Assembly (NCBI GenBank): GCA_013398955.1
Contig: VWPU01010347.1
Coordinates: 1 to 64,000, forward strand
DNA: 64,000 nucleotides
Source: Callaeas wilsoni
Taxonomy: Eukaryota; Chordata; Aves; Passeriformes; Callaeidae
Direction of reading: 5' to 3'
In this document: piece after piece, positions 13,271-25,016 of the stretch
Numbering within the stretch: position 1 is the first letter of the stretch
Layout: each line of letters opens with the position of its first letter
Notes under the pieces: model-generated
Databases searched by the model: none
Told to the model about the DNA's origin: nothing
What the model saw: the letters and a program-made list of their open reading frames with translations, nothing else
Translations under genes and position numbers: made by a program

Positions 13271-16200
13271 TAACCCAATGAAAATCCATAATAAAAAAAT
13301 GAGAGCAAGCTCTCAGGCTCTGGCTATAACTGGTCCCTGCTGTTCATGTCTTTGGTGATTTGTAATGTGTTACAGAGACCGTTGTCTTTCTCCCTTCATC
13401 CCAAGGGCCACTGGCATGACAAGAGGAAGCCTCTTCTAGGATTTCTCTGCCTGAAGACTTTAAACTGAATCCCACTGGTCACAGACTCCTGAGACTCCTA
13501 GTGACTCCAATGAGAGACACACTTGTTTCTTCACTGCAAAATCTTGCTTGCTGGTAAGTGGTAGGGGTCATGGTAGGCACTGTAACATATTCCAAGAGAT
13601 CTGCGTAATCTGCAGGTATAATTCTAAGCTACAAATAGTCACAGATGCTTTCAAGAGTCCATTAAAGCTTTATGCATCCCATTTTACTCTCAGTGTCTGT
13701 GTGCTAACAGCCTACTGGAGTTTCTATCCATTACTTCTCACTTTGCAGGAAGATAGTGGTACACTAGAAAATTAATAAATGGCTTCTAAAAACCTGCTTT
13801 CCTATTCTTTCCCTGGAAAATAAAAGCAGAGTAAGAAACAGACCACAACATCCAATTCCTAGTAAATGTTCAGAAGGCAAGAGAGGGTAAATTAAGGTGA
13901 TAAGTGAAGTGCACACCCCAGCCCATTTTTGAGTTAAATGCAAATTGGGATGAATGCAGTTTATCATGTGGCGATTTGCTGATTAGGAGAAAATGTCTTG
14001 TGGTAATGTTGAGCTGAGGGAACCCCCTTTGGGAGTCCTTACACGCCAGGCAGACAGACCTGCTAAATCTGCAAAGACTGAGGAAGCCAAGCCAGCATTA
14101 CAGTAGAAAAGGAGCACTCCTGTTCATTTTGTGGCAGGCCTTCAACCCCCTTCGTGGGAGCAGGTAATAGTAGGACTAACATGCATAGGAACTTGTTACT
14201 CCTTACTTTAAAAGGGACCTGATGGTCAAGTTGCCTCAGTTCGATCCCTCAAACATGAGAAGCAATCCTTTTCAGGACTGTACTCACACAGACTCTGAGT
14301 TAGTCTGTTTGAACAACGTGCATTAATGCGAGCATGTGGGCACCTCAACACCTCTTTGCTTTAGCCAGTACAGGAAAACAGAGCTCTTGACAGATTATGT
14401 GTTTTTATGCATTTGGCTTCCTCACTTTCCTAGCCATCAGAAGATGTGCCATGAGCATTTTCTGAATATTACATTAGATTCTGCAAAGGATCAAGGCATG
14501 TGCTCCATTCTGAACACAGGTGTATGACTGTTCTTACAAGTGACCTCCTCTGCTCAAATCTCCTCAGACATGGCAGGTCAGAAAGCCCTTTTAACCTCCA
14601 ATCCCTATAGCCACAGCATCCCCTGACAAGTCTTATCTTAGCAAGCAGTTAAAATCTCTCAGTATCTGATTCATTGTTTAGTTTGTTCTGCAGCCCTCAA
14701 GAATCTAGACTTGAAAGAATGGTTCCTCTTGAGCTGAGGTATTTTGTTTTCAATGGCGCTTCATTTTAATGAATGGCTATCAGAGTTTATCATCCTCACT
14801 GCTAGCCTTGTACTAGCCCTGCTCTAGCAAGGTAAAAGTCTCCTTTCTTGTTTTGGCTAAATTGGAAGGTAAATGAAAGAAAAAAAAAAGAAAAAAAAGG
14901 AAAAAATTTGAATGCTCCACATTCCCTCACAGAGAGTTCCCACTATGAAAGAGAATTCATAAACTGAGTCCAGAATCATTCTCCAAATTGCCACACAGTG
15001 CTTCAAAGCTCTATACAGCAATTAAAGTACTGATTCAATATAAGATATTAGAATTTTTTTTTTAATATGCTCTTTTGAAGAATAGTTCATGATTCCCAGC
15101 ACCTCCATGGAAACATTATATTCTGAACTATTATTATTTGATAAGTTTTGAAGACGTGCTGCTCTTGGAGGCGTTGGGGTTTTTTTGCATCAGGTAGATA
15201 GAGAGATACTACAGAATCCTGCTGACTGGAACCCCATATTTCTCAGTTGATTTGAACCACAGGCAAATTCAAATCTGTATTCGTTGCTCCTGCAGAATGG
15301 CAGAACTAAGTTTAATGGGGCACATCAATTGCCAACAATGCACAAGGATATCCAAATATCCTGGATCCCACATCCAGTGAACTCAAATAATGCCCCTTTC
15401 CTATATGCATAATCAGCCCCTTACATCTTCCATTATTTATGTGCACAATCGTCTTCTTCCACTTCTCTTGCAGGCATTTTAAACTGAGTGAGTATTTTTT
15501 TCTACTCAAGAACCCTGAGCACACCAGCCAGCAGCAGCTCAGGCTGTATGAATTCACAGCCCTGGAGCATTGTGAGTCCAGTGGCATCTTGTATTCATGG
15601 ACAAATACTGTAATTTCTAGGTGGTTTCTGTAGGGTTTCATCAAATGACCTCAGAGCCCATCTCCCTACCTGAACCCACTGAAGAGCAATGCTGTAGGCA
15701 CACTGCCAATAAGACTTGAACATACCAAACGATTGATTTCAACTCATAACTCTGCTGACAGCTTTTAGGAGATTCCTTCTCTGGTTTTGGTCACACCCAT
15801 TCTCAGTAACTGATTAATTTTCTTTTGGATGCCATGCCATGCCTTGGAGATCGGTTAGCTCCTGTTGAGTGGCAGGTCATTAATCACAGGACAAAGCCAA
15901 TTGCTATTTTAGAGAAAATTGATGCATTGTTTTTGAATGTAGAATAAAATCATATTCCTCCAATGATTGCTGCTGAATCTGTCATATCATCAATAATGAT
16001 AGACTTCTGAAATGTCACTCATTGCAACAGGATTCTCTTGAGGAAGAAAAGCAGGAAGGGAAAGGGACTTAACACTGCTTTTTCAAAATTATGTTTTTTA
16101 CTTTTCTTTCTGTCAGGGTTTATTGTGCCTGTTTCCACAGTGCCACTGATATGCCTCCCACCAATTGCTGGAATTACCTGTGTTCCTTGCTTTATTACAG

Positions 16201-19200
16201 CTCAGGCAGCTGACATGGGAAAAGCTGGCTCTGTAATGTCTGACATCGTGTGTGAAAAGGGAAAACAGAAAGAACAGTACTGAGCTTCTGAGAATTAAGG
16301 TAGCTCTTGACCATACATGTTCACTGATCTCTTTGGTTCACGCATTTGCTTGGGTCGAGGAGTGTAGGCAATAAGCTTCATTCAGCAGTTTAATGTTTAT
16401 TTAGGGGAGCTGCCTTCCTTTTGTTTTTATCTCCAAACAGTGCAGGAAGGCAGCTGTCAAGATTGGATTTTTCCATTTTTCTGCAATATGGTGTAAGAAA
16501 TGCTGCAAAGGACTGACGCTGGGTGGAACCAAGCACGGAAGAAATTCACACCAGACGTTACAAGCCAGCCTAAAGTGGGACACAGAGAGCTTAGCAGGCG
16601 AATTTAAACCCTTGTACCTTTTCACTTGAAAAGGGAGACCACAGTTTCTGACCCTGGAAGGCTCTGAGAGTTGCTTCAGGGCTTTGCATCACAGACCCAT
16701 GTGAACATATTGAGCTATGAACTCCGTGAGAGCACAGCCACTTCTCAACAGTCTAGCTGTTCCTGCAACAAGGCCAAATAAAAAAGGGCCACAGGGAAAA
16801 TGTGGGTCTGGGAAATGCTGCCAACACCCCAGAGAATGCTATTCACAGCTCTGAAGGACAGTCCTCAGACTGAAGTGATTACAGGATACAATAGGGAATC
16901 AGAAATTAATGTAATAATTCTTTTTCTAGAGTCTTCTCCCCTCTTTCTTCTCTGCTTTTTAAGCTCTGAAGAAGTTATTTAATATCAATGCAAAATAAAT
17001 TTAGGGGAAAAAGTTTTAGCATTAAATTAACTTTTCATTGCATTTTAGCATTTTTAATCCAACAGACAAGAAAAAAAATCATTATTTTCTTAAATTTAAT
17101 TAATTTACTAAACTCCTCACAGTTCATTGAATTCAATCCTGTATCTGCGATCTTTCTAGGTCCATTAAGCTCCTGGGGTTCAACTTCCTCTCTTCTAACT
17201 CATAAAAATCTCATCAAAATGGAAATAAAATGCAATTTTGAACTTGCTAATGAAGGGAAAAAATGTTAACTTTCCAGTGCTGTTGAATTAATGGATTATC
17301 TTTGCCAGCCCATTTTAAAGGAGAAAACTTCCACACTGGGGCAAACTTATGAAAGTGGGAATAATTGCACAAAGAGGCATTAGCTGTGCTGATATTTTTC
17401 ACTGCTTTACTCTGCCACTATCCAAGATATTACTACATTAAGATTTCTTTCCCCTGAGCTTGCTTTGTCTTCTACCCAAGTAAGATGGATATGAAAGTTC
17501 TTATAGCATATCACATATTGTTATTAACTGCAGAAATAGTCCTAGATATCAAATGCTCATTATGACTTCAAGAAAGCACAGAAGCACCTGCAAAATTTTA
17601 AGTCTGGGGAGTAATAATAGGTTATTGGTTTGGAGCAAGGAGTTCAGAGGGATGGAAAGTGAAAGTGGGTTATAATTACTTAAAACAGTGAGAGGGGAGA
17701 GGAGGTGGGGAGGCCTCTGAGTTTGGTATTTTTGCAGATCAGGTGGTGTTTTATCACCAGATAACATTTTACTTTTCTTCCTGTGTAGTCTTGCATTTTT
17801 AAGTTGGTGGTATCTTGTTCTGACCTTAAATCAGGGGAGAGTAACAAACAGTTGGAGACTGCTAAGTTCCACTCCTGAAAAATACACTTTCCAGTGCCAT
17901 AGGAAACAGTTTGGGGTTCTTCTAAGTACCAAGTATATAAAAGAGAAGTCACGTCCAGAAATTACAGAAGTAGTCAGATTTTTCCTAGTAATTAGTTTTT
18001 TTAATTGACTCTTGTAATATATTTTTTACCATAGCACGTCTGGTTTTTAACTTTCCTTGAAAAATAATTTATATTAATTGTTTGCATTTTTGTCTTTCCC
18101 CATTATTTTGTACTGTTTTGCCTCCTTTTAATCATAATATTTTTCAGGATAATTTTCCATAAGAAATAACTGGAAAAAAGAAGACCTTAGAAAACAAAGA
18201 AAAACTATTTTTCAAGCCTGAAGTAGAAAAAGGATATGAAAGAATTGAGAAAAGTATTGAAAGCAGAAAAAATTAAAAGTGACATGCCTATCACTGTGAA
18301 ATGGAAACCTTTCTTGAATTCCACAAGGAAAAGAAAAGCCAATTTCTCAAATATTTCTAACAAAGTGCAATATGAATTTATAAATAGATGTATATAGCTC
18401 AAGAAATAACTGCTCATTTTATTAATTTTACTCTCATTACTATCATTATTGTTATTACATACACAAGTGTATCATGCTCATGGACCAAGCCAGACTAGGT
18501 TAATGCCTGTGCAAATCATGTGCCAGCAGTGACCAGATAAAATACTTTTTCACATTAATAGCACTTAATGACCATCCTCTTAACACAAAACCTGAATGAC
18601 AGATGAGAATTTCTTTAGGGAAAACACTGGTTATCTCTCAGATAGACAAGGAGTTGATATGTTCCCCCTCCTGGAGAAATCACACATGGCTGCATGAGGG
18701 CTTGGTAGGTTGTGGATGCTCTTATCTGGAAGAATGTGCCTTTATTCAGTTCTCAGATGGGGAGATTTTAATTTTCTGCACATTGAATACAGACAATTAC
18801 AGCTTCTTTTTATAACAGACCTCCAAATTCTCTCCCTATGCTGCCAATATTTCCCTACTGCCCGTCAGACCACATGAGTTTACCCAGTTCTTTGAGATCT
18901 CAGTAAGGAAAAACCATCATCCTTCCACACAATTCTTTTCAGGGCATAACTCCTATCCTGCCACAAAGTTTTTCTTAGTGTCTAACATAGTACTACACAT
19001 AACACCTCTTGCTATACTTTAAGGCCATTACTTCTAGTCCTTTTCACAATGAATGAAGAGTGCAATTTTCTCCCTTCTGCCTTGAAGCAGACTGCTAGAT
19101 GGATGCCTGCCTTTGGCTATCTCTTCCCTAGGCAATTCACACTTAGTTTCTTTCAACTTTCCTGGCAGCAGCCTTCAAGTTTTCAGCTCTTTCTAGGCTC

Positions 19201-20746
19201 TCAACATCTGCACCACCTGAAATACGGTGATAAGACTCACATTCTGGCACCCCAGAAAGCCTTTACTGAGTCCTGAGAATGGTTATCTCAAACAGCCTGC
19301 AAGAAATCTTCCTAGTCTATATCCTCAAATGAGATCTGCATTATTTGCATGGTCTGAAACTGCTTGATTTGTTATCCTACTCCCACTCTTCTCCTCCCTA
19401 AAATACTACCTGGCTCACATTTCTTCTCTATATTTACACTGTAAATTATTCCTATGAGGCAGGGCACCTTGCACCCACTTTGTTGACTTGCATGCTATTT
19501 CATTTTCCAAATCATGTCTCTGTCTCGGTTTTAAAGGACATTTGCAGGCTTTCCTCATTCAACATTACCCAAAGCCATATTTTCATTCCATCAACAAACT
19601 GTTAAGTAGGGTGAAAAATGTCAGAGCAACAGCTTGTAGGATCCTTCCTAATAGACTCTTTTAATTTAGCTACAGAGAGTAGTTCTTCCAATATGGTTTT
19701 CCAGTCTTTTTTCATTCACAATACAATACTTTAAGCTAGACTACTCTTTTCTAGCTTGTTTATTCATAATGTGGTCCAGTTCTTTGAGTGAGCCAAGGCA
19801 ACCTAACCCACAGCTCCACGTACTTGTTGCAGCATCTCTACTGCTTCCCATCTCATTTAACAGTGAGCAACTCCCTCTCATTTAAACCACTCTTTAAATC
19901 TTCAGTGTCGTCACACAATGACGATAACTTCCAATGCCAACTTATTTAGATACTCTGGTTGTTAATTAGTCACTGGTGTTAACATCATTGTTATTAAAGG
20001 TGATACCCCGAACAAAAGTTCCACCTAAGGAATGGGTGATTTCAGAGCTCCTAGCCAGCAAGCACCTGTGGTTCATTGGCTTCCAGTTCTTACAGCTTGA
20101 CATGCACCATCACCTCTCCAAAGGGTCTGCTGAGGATTTTTATAAGGAAACTTATTCTCTGAAACACATTGACCCAGCGTGGTTTTTAGTACTCTGATTT
20201 AAATGTTCAGGCAAATATTAGATTATTAACATTCTATCTACATTTCACGTTTTTCTCTCTTACCTAAAATATCAGGAAATGGTCTAATTGGACCCAGTAT
20301 CTACAACTTCTGTTGCTATAGTCTCTTTCCTTTTGACTCCTTCTATTTATTTACACAAGGCAGAGGAAAATTAACAGATTGTCCAGGAACAGTCCAATTA
20401 GTAATGATGGATTCTGCTACCTTCACTCACAATGAGAAGGCTTTCACATTGTTTAAGTATCTGAATGTACCTTGAACAGGACAGAAGTGTGTCCCAGTCT
20501 GAGCACCATGGCAGAATATCCCAGGCAGGTCATTTCAAAAGCAGGTGCTTCTCTCACGTGCTTTGTCTCACTGTGTTATCCCTCACCCTGTGTCTGTATA
20601 GCATCTTTCACAATGAGTCCCAGTTTGGCTCGGGATAGAAGTGCAAATGATAAACAGTAGGAGGAGGAGGTAAAATAGAGTTGCCTGTGATTTAACAAAG
20701 GTGGTAAAGCAAAACCCTAGGTTACTGATGGACAGACAAGTCTTAC
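13271..20746. other. Unique AT-rich noncoding DNA
   Basis: Nothing gene-like is supported. The content is AT-rich with a purine tract at 14873-14907, a T-rich stretch near 15053-15063 and many short open frames below 111 codons that match no family I know. I see no CR1 or LTR fragments in this 7.5 kb, which is a long repeat-free interval compared with the rest of the window. Confidence 0.55.
14873..14907. repeat. A-rich purine tract
   Basis: An almost pure A run interrupted by single or double G residues covers about 35 bp. It resembles a decayed poly(A) or (A)nG microsatellite. No LINE or processed gene sequence is recognisable immediately upstream, so a retroposed origin is not shown. Confidence 0.7.
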
Positions 20747-20965
20747 CTTTCCGCACAGGTGTTGGTGAGGTTTCACCATATCTGTATCCTCGTGCTTGGA
20801 TTCAGTCCCCACGGAGCACCTGACACTTTGCTGACCATGATAAGCAGCCTGGCTGTGTTCTTCCACCAGCACAAATGACAGACTCCTCTGTAGGACTACA
20901 GCGATCCCACATGGGTTCTCTGGGGTTTCCTGCTTCTCACATTGAGTACAGACATGGCAGTGATC
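20747..20965 (-). other. Stop-free block ending at a consensus splice donor
   Basis: On the minus strand, 73 codons stay open after a TGA (20966-20968) and run to AAAG|GTAAGA, a near-consensus vertebrate splice donor (exon end 20747, intron GT at 20746-20745). The peptide starts with Cys-rich residues (HCHVCTQCEK) and ends KPHQHLCGK. I recognise no family. The upstream acceptor region is poor in pyrimidines. Open runs of this length occur by chance in this window, so it is only a candidate exon, coding or noncoding. Confidence 0.15.
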
Positions 20966-20974
20966 TCATTCTCA

Positions 20975-21943
20975 TGTTAAATATTGAGAGATAAATCAAA
21001 TCAATCTAAATCTGTTTGCTACCCGTCCAGAAAGGTGTGTAACCAACGGAAAGCAAATAAACCATATGCTCCTATAATCTTTTCTGAATATCCAGTTCAG
21101 CTGAGATTACCTGGCTGTGTCATTGCAGAATGTCAGTTAAAACCGAAGGCAATGGGGGTGCAGAAAATTAGCTGTGACACAGACGTGAGCTGGAGAACAC
21201 TTCTTCCGGGTGCACTTTGTCTGCAGCCTCTGCAGCTGCTGCCAACCTGGCAGCATGTGCTACTCGCTTCCTTAGTCCCAACTGTTGGAGTACCATGACT
21301 ATTTGGGACGTTCGCTGTTGTTTTTTAAAGTGCTCTTCTATCCCTAATGAAGAAAAAAATTATCTGGCAACTGTTATATGAAAGCAATTTCAAGACTCAA
21401 AACTTAAAAGGGAAAGAATTTTCTAAGTATTCAGTTTTTAGCCACCTTGCTATCTGGTAGTTCTGAGAGGCATGGAACAACTCATTAATGATTTTAGAAT
21501 AATTGTTCCAATACCAGCAGTTTGAGAAGTAGTTCAGTGCCCAAACTCCCTATCCAGACAATGTGTTGCAATAGCAGCAGTTAGGAAAAAAAGCCTCTAC
21601 AAAGCAGGTATAAGGATATTTTGCTTGTTGTTTCATCCTTTTTTTTTATCACAAATAAATTCTGTTTGTCCCCATGGAAAGCTCGTAAATACCAGGCATT
21701 CATTTCTCCATAGATTTGCTCAGAATAAGTCAGTGATACTGTTATTGCTATTATATTCCAATTTTTTATTCTTTCCTTTCTTTTTCTGTTTTTTATCAGA
21801 GGATAGTTTTCCTCAGAACATGAGTACTTGGGGAAATCATTAAATTTTGATAATTTACTGCCCTGAGTTTGTTGAAACTCCTATTCCTCCCTACAATCAC
21901 ACATACATTCCTGTCGACCACTGTAATTATGTTTGGTTTATAT
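20975..21943. other. Unique noncoding DNA
   Basis: No gene or repeat is recognised. One plus-strand frame of 104 codons (20984-21298) has no recognisable domain and a marginal start context. A T-rich stretch occurs around 21639-21648 and 21765-21797. Confidence 0.5.
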
Positions 21944-22230
21944 TTTTTACTTTATTAATTGAAGAACTGTGTTAAAATTACCTCTACCCCAGTGGGTACC
22001 ATTGTTTGCCTCATGGAGATTTTATTCAGCTGGTGAATAATGTCTATTAATTCGTGTTCTAATTATTAAATGATTCAGTGATATAATTATGTGTTTTATG
22101 TCAAGCTGCTGATAAACCGATAAATCATAATGTTACTTAGACAGATAAATCTCTTTTTCCAAAGGAAATGTTTGTTGCATTTGTATTTTTGGTCATAATT
22201 AATATTCCATTGAATTTGGATGCAAGCTGT
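21944..22230. promoter_or_regulatory. AT-rich block dense in homeodomain-type cores
   Basis: TAAT/ATTA cores recur densely, for example in tattaattgaag, ctattaattcg, ctaattatta, ataattatg and cataattaat. The block reads like the conserved noncoding enhancers that lie in vertebrate gene deserts. This rests on composition and motif density alone. Without an alignment to other birds or mammals it cannot be told from ordinary AT-rich DNA. It ends about 80 bp before the 61-bp minisatellite. Confidence 0.2.
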
Positions 22231-22310
22231 GAACACTGTTAATTTGGTTTTGCTGGCAGTTATCATGCTCTCTGCAGAAAGCAGGCTTCTGTAGCTGGCA
22301 CCAGTATGCC

Positions 22311-22497
22311 AGCATCCCAGTCCTGATGGGAACACTCCTAAAAGTGTTCTCCATGTAGTGTACCTAAAGGGAGCATCCCAGTCCTGATGGGAACACTCCT
22401 AAAAGTGTTCTCCATGTAGTGTACCTAAAGGGAGCATCCCAGTCCTGATGGGAACACTCCTAAAAGTGTTCTCCATGTAGTGTACCTAAAGGGAGCA
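22311..22497. repeat. 61-bp minisatellite, three perfect copies
   Basis: Units begin at 22311, 22372 and 22433, and a 4-bp stub of a fourth starts at 22494. All three 61-bp copies appear identical, which indicates very recent expansion or active homogenisation. Each copy contains a perfect 7-bp inverted repeat (GAACACT, 6-nt loop, AGTGTTC), so the array can form three identical hairpins. Flanking sequence (ttctgtagctggcaccagtatgcc to the left, ctctggacgagtcg to the right) is not part of the repeat. Copy number is likely to vary between individuals, and the assembly may have collapsed a longer array. Confidence 0.97.
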
Positions 22498-23826
22498 CTC
22501 TGGACGAGTCGCACTGCAGGGGAAGTTTCCCCTAAAGTGGAGCTCCTTTAGGGCAGCTCAAGCCAAGCAGCCAGCACTGCCAGGCAGGAGACTCTTCAGC
22601 CTCTTAACTGCTTCCCTGTCAAATTCATCTGTCATGGCTCAAAAGTCATGAGTTTGGCACTGACCTAGGGACGAGCTTCCCAGAAGTCTGTATTCCACTT
22701 ACATGACATTTCTGGGGCAACTGATACCACAGAGGGCAGCTGCTTTCCCTGGCCCTGTTCCAGAGCCTGCAAGCCTGCACCCCAGCACACCTCAAAGCAC
22801 CACCAGTGGAGCAGGGAGGGTGGATACTTTCTCCTTTCTTGTGCACCCGTGGACACAGAAACAATGTCCAGGCCAAAACATTACTCATGGCTCAAGGCAT
22901 CATCTTCGCCAGCTCAGAGTAATCTCCCAAAATCCGGCAGACATGCTGTCCCTGCAGAGCTTGGGTCAGTTGTACCCTGTACCACTGCAGCAGCTATTTA
23001 TCACAAAAAGCTTTCGGTCAAGTTAATTCAAGATGTGTCTTGATGTACTGTCATTTAAAAGCAGGACTATAACTTTACATAAAATCACTCTGGCAAGTGT
23101 ATAATGCTGTGTTAAAATGCATTACCTTAAATCATATCCACTTACACTCAGCACTGCAATGTTTGAATACATTAAATCTCTATTGCCTCAGTCTGGCAGC
23201 CTTCGCTTCAGAGAGTGAAGATTGCACACATTTCCTTGACAATTGTCTTAACAAGCAATATTTGTGATTGTGGTTTATATCCACATGGGACTTAGAGGCA
23301 CCCCTAGCCCCTTAATATCAGCAACTAAGGCCATATTATCTACCCCGTTCCTGGGCAGGAGATCTACAGCCTCAACAGCCAACCCAAAAGCTGTGTCTCC
23401 TTCCTAAAAGAGTGGAAAGCAGGGGTCAAAGAATTTGCTCAAAGACAAAAGGAGGATCTGTGACAAAAGCAGAAATCAGCTAAGTTCTCCTGGGCAGTCT
23501 GCCCATGCTTTCCCTAGTGACAAGCATTGCTGCAAATGCTTTTAGTCTCCAGTATTTGGGGATAACTTTTCTTATTTGTCCTGTGAGAAGTCTTATATAA
23601 GGACAAAAAAGACAGATTGATGTTGCAAAGTTTGTCACCTAAGTGAATAAACTGTTTAAATGTGATTACTATGGTTAGACATTTATTTGAACATTTAAAT
23701 TACCTCCTCTTTCAGATTTACAGTATGGCAAGGAGAGGCAGAAACATAGACTGGAGAATGAAACAGAAGAGTAGTGATGCACATCTTATTACAGCAAAAT
23801 TTCCAGCTATTTCTTAAAATTGACAC
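22498..23826. other. Unique noncoding DNA, GC-richer at its left end
   Basis: The first 300 bases (22498-22800) are GC-richer and carry overlapping short frames on both strands (up to 107 codons at 22703-23026), with no recognisable domain. The remainder is ordinary AT-rich sequence. No transposon is recognised before the LTR that starts at about 23827. Confidence 0.5.
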
Positions 23827-24325
23827 TGTGGTGGTTTAACAGCAGCCAGAAACTAAACTCCAAATAAGCGGCTCCCCTTCCCCAGACCCCCTCCGGTAAG
23901 AGAGGGACAAAGGCAGAGCATATGGGTTGAGATAATTTACTGACAGAAAACAACAATGGAATAAGAGACATACATGCACAGCAGCAAAATTAATAATAAA
24001 AGTATACAAAAGAGGTGCTTTACAGACAAAGGTGTTCACCATCTTGACTTTATTCCATGTGGCCAATGGGACAAAGACAGGATGGTGGCTGTTTTCTGCA
24101 GCGCTCTCCCGTTCCCTGAGCCCAAGACAATGGAAGACAAGGATGGACAAAGCCTCAAAACTGAGATCATCGGCATCTTGCCTCTGCTTCTGACCACTCT
24201 GCTCTGCTGTGCTGGGCTCGGGCACTTTCCCGAGGGATGGGAAGGGACAGGCAGCAGCAAGAGACGAGCAGGGTCCATGTGGCTGGTCCCAGCAACCTCC
24301 TCGAGGAGGAGAGGCATTAACGCCT
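23827..24325 (-). mobile_element. Antisense avian ERVL-type LTR, probably solo
   Basis: The left end reads TGTGGTGGTTTAACAGCAGCCAG, the reverse complement of the ...taaaccac 3' end typical of avian ERVL-type LTRs. It is followed by GGGTTGAGATAA and an A-rich stretch with aataataaaagtatacaaaa, and then gttcaccatc, as in the R/U5 part of that family read backwards. The same 3' landmarks occur in forward orientation in the LTR at 55,039. Homology is clear from 23827 to about 24060. The rest, ending near the GC-rich gaggaggagaggc at about 24310, is assigned by continuity and could be U3 of a subfamily I cannot align. No internal viral genes and no clear target duplication are seen. A 164-codon minus-strand frame inside it (23836-24330) has no retroviral domain. 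Confidence 0.75.
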
Positions 24326-25016
24326 CTCATAGCTCTAAATCAGCATCTGAAACTGATTACGTTCCAGCATTTTGGTACTGAAAATGTGTATCATCTCAGA
24401 AAATGCACAAATGAAACACTTTCACTATCTCAAAACATTTTCTCTAAAATGTTTCAGGGGGGACTAATTACCAAAAGCCCATACCAGCTTCAAGATGTTT
24501 GTGTGGAAAACAAAATCTTGGCTCCCTGAAAACATTTTGTTTCTAATTCTGTTGGGGGTCAAGACCGAAAACTCTTAGAAATGAATAAGGTAACAAGAGC
24601 TGATGAGAGCAAAGAAGTTGCCCTTATAGATGCAGGAGCAGCTCTTTCCTGTTTAAACAAATTTCTGATACAAATTGAAATGTTTGATCTGATTAACTTC
24701 CTTCTGCTTGACACCTCCCAATTGTGCTGTGTGCTGGAGGACTGTGCAAGGTGAATGGTGTTCATCAAAATAAACAAAGGCTCTTTCACTTAGGCAGAGT
24801 TCCTAATCCTGTGGGCTGATGGTTCCTGGGACCTTCGGATCCTATGACTATGATCAGACAACTGTGCTAAAATTGAAAGTTGTACAATCTGGCCCAGAGC
24901 AAGAAACAGAGCTTGTTGGTTGTGCAATGTGACTGACTTAATGCTGCTGCAGGAACATTAATACCTTAAGTTTTTTGTGTTTCTTGGCTGTTTTTAATGT
25001 TAACTCTGCAGTCTTA
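24326..25016. other. Unique noncoding DNA between LTR and long open frame
   Basis: No gene is supported. I checked it for antisense retroviral internal sequence, because the LTR at 23827-24325 faces left and any provirus would extend rightward into this interval, and recognised none. That supports a solo LTR. Confidence 0.5.

Noticed and set aside
12795..13289. Cluster of overlapping frames on both strands
   Set aside because: Explained by higher GC and fewer stops; frames are mutually incompatible and have no domain.
14238..14250. GTTCGATCCC, reminiscent of a tRNA B box
   Set aside because: No A box at the right distance and no acceptor stem; no tRNA fold is possible.
23836..24330. 164-codon minus-strand open frame
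   Set aside because: It lies within the antisense LTR and has no domain; LTRs of this kind do not encode a known protein there.
24617..24650. Plus-strand reading ALIDAGAALS, resembling a retroviral protease active-site motif near an LTR
   Set aside because: The neighbouring LTR is on the minus strand, so internal genes should read leftward, not rightward. The reading is only about ten residues, and nothing around it resembles gag or pol.
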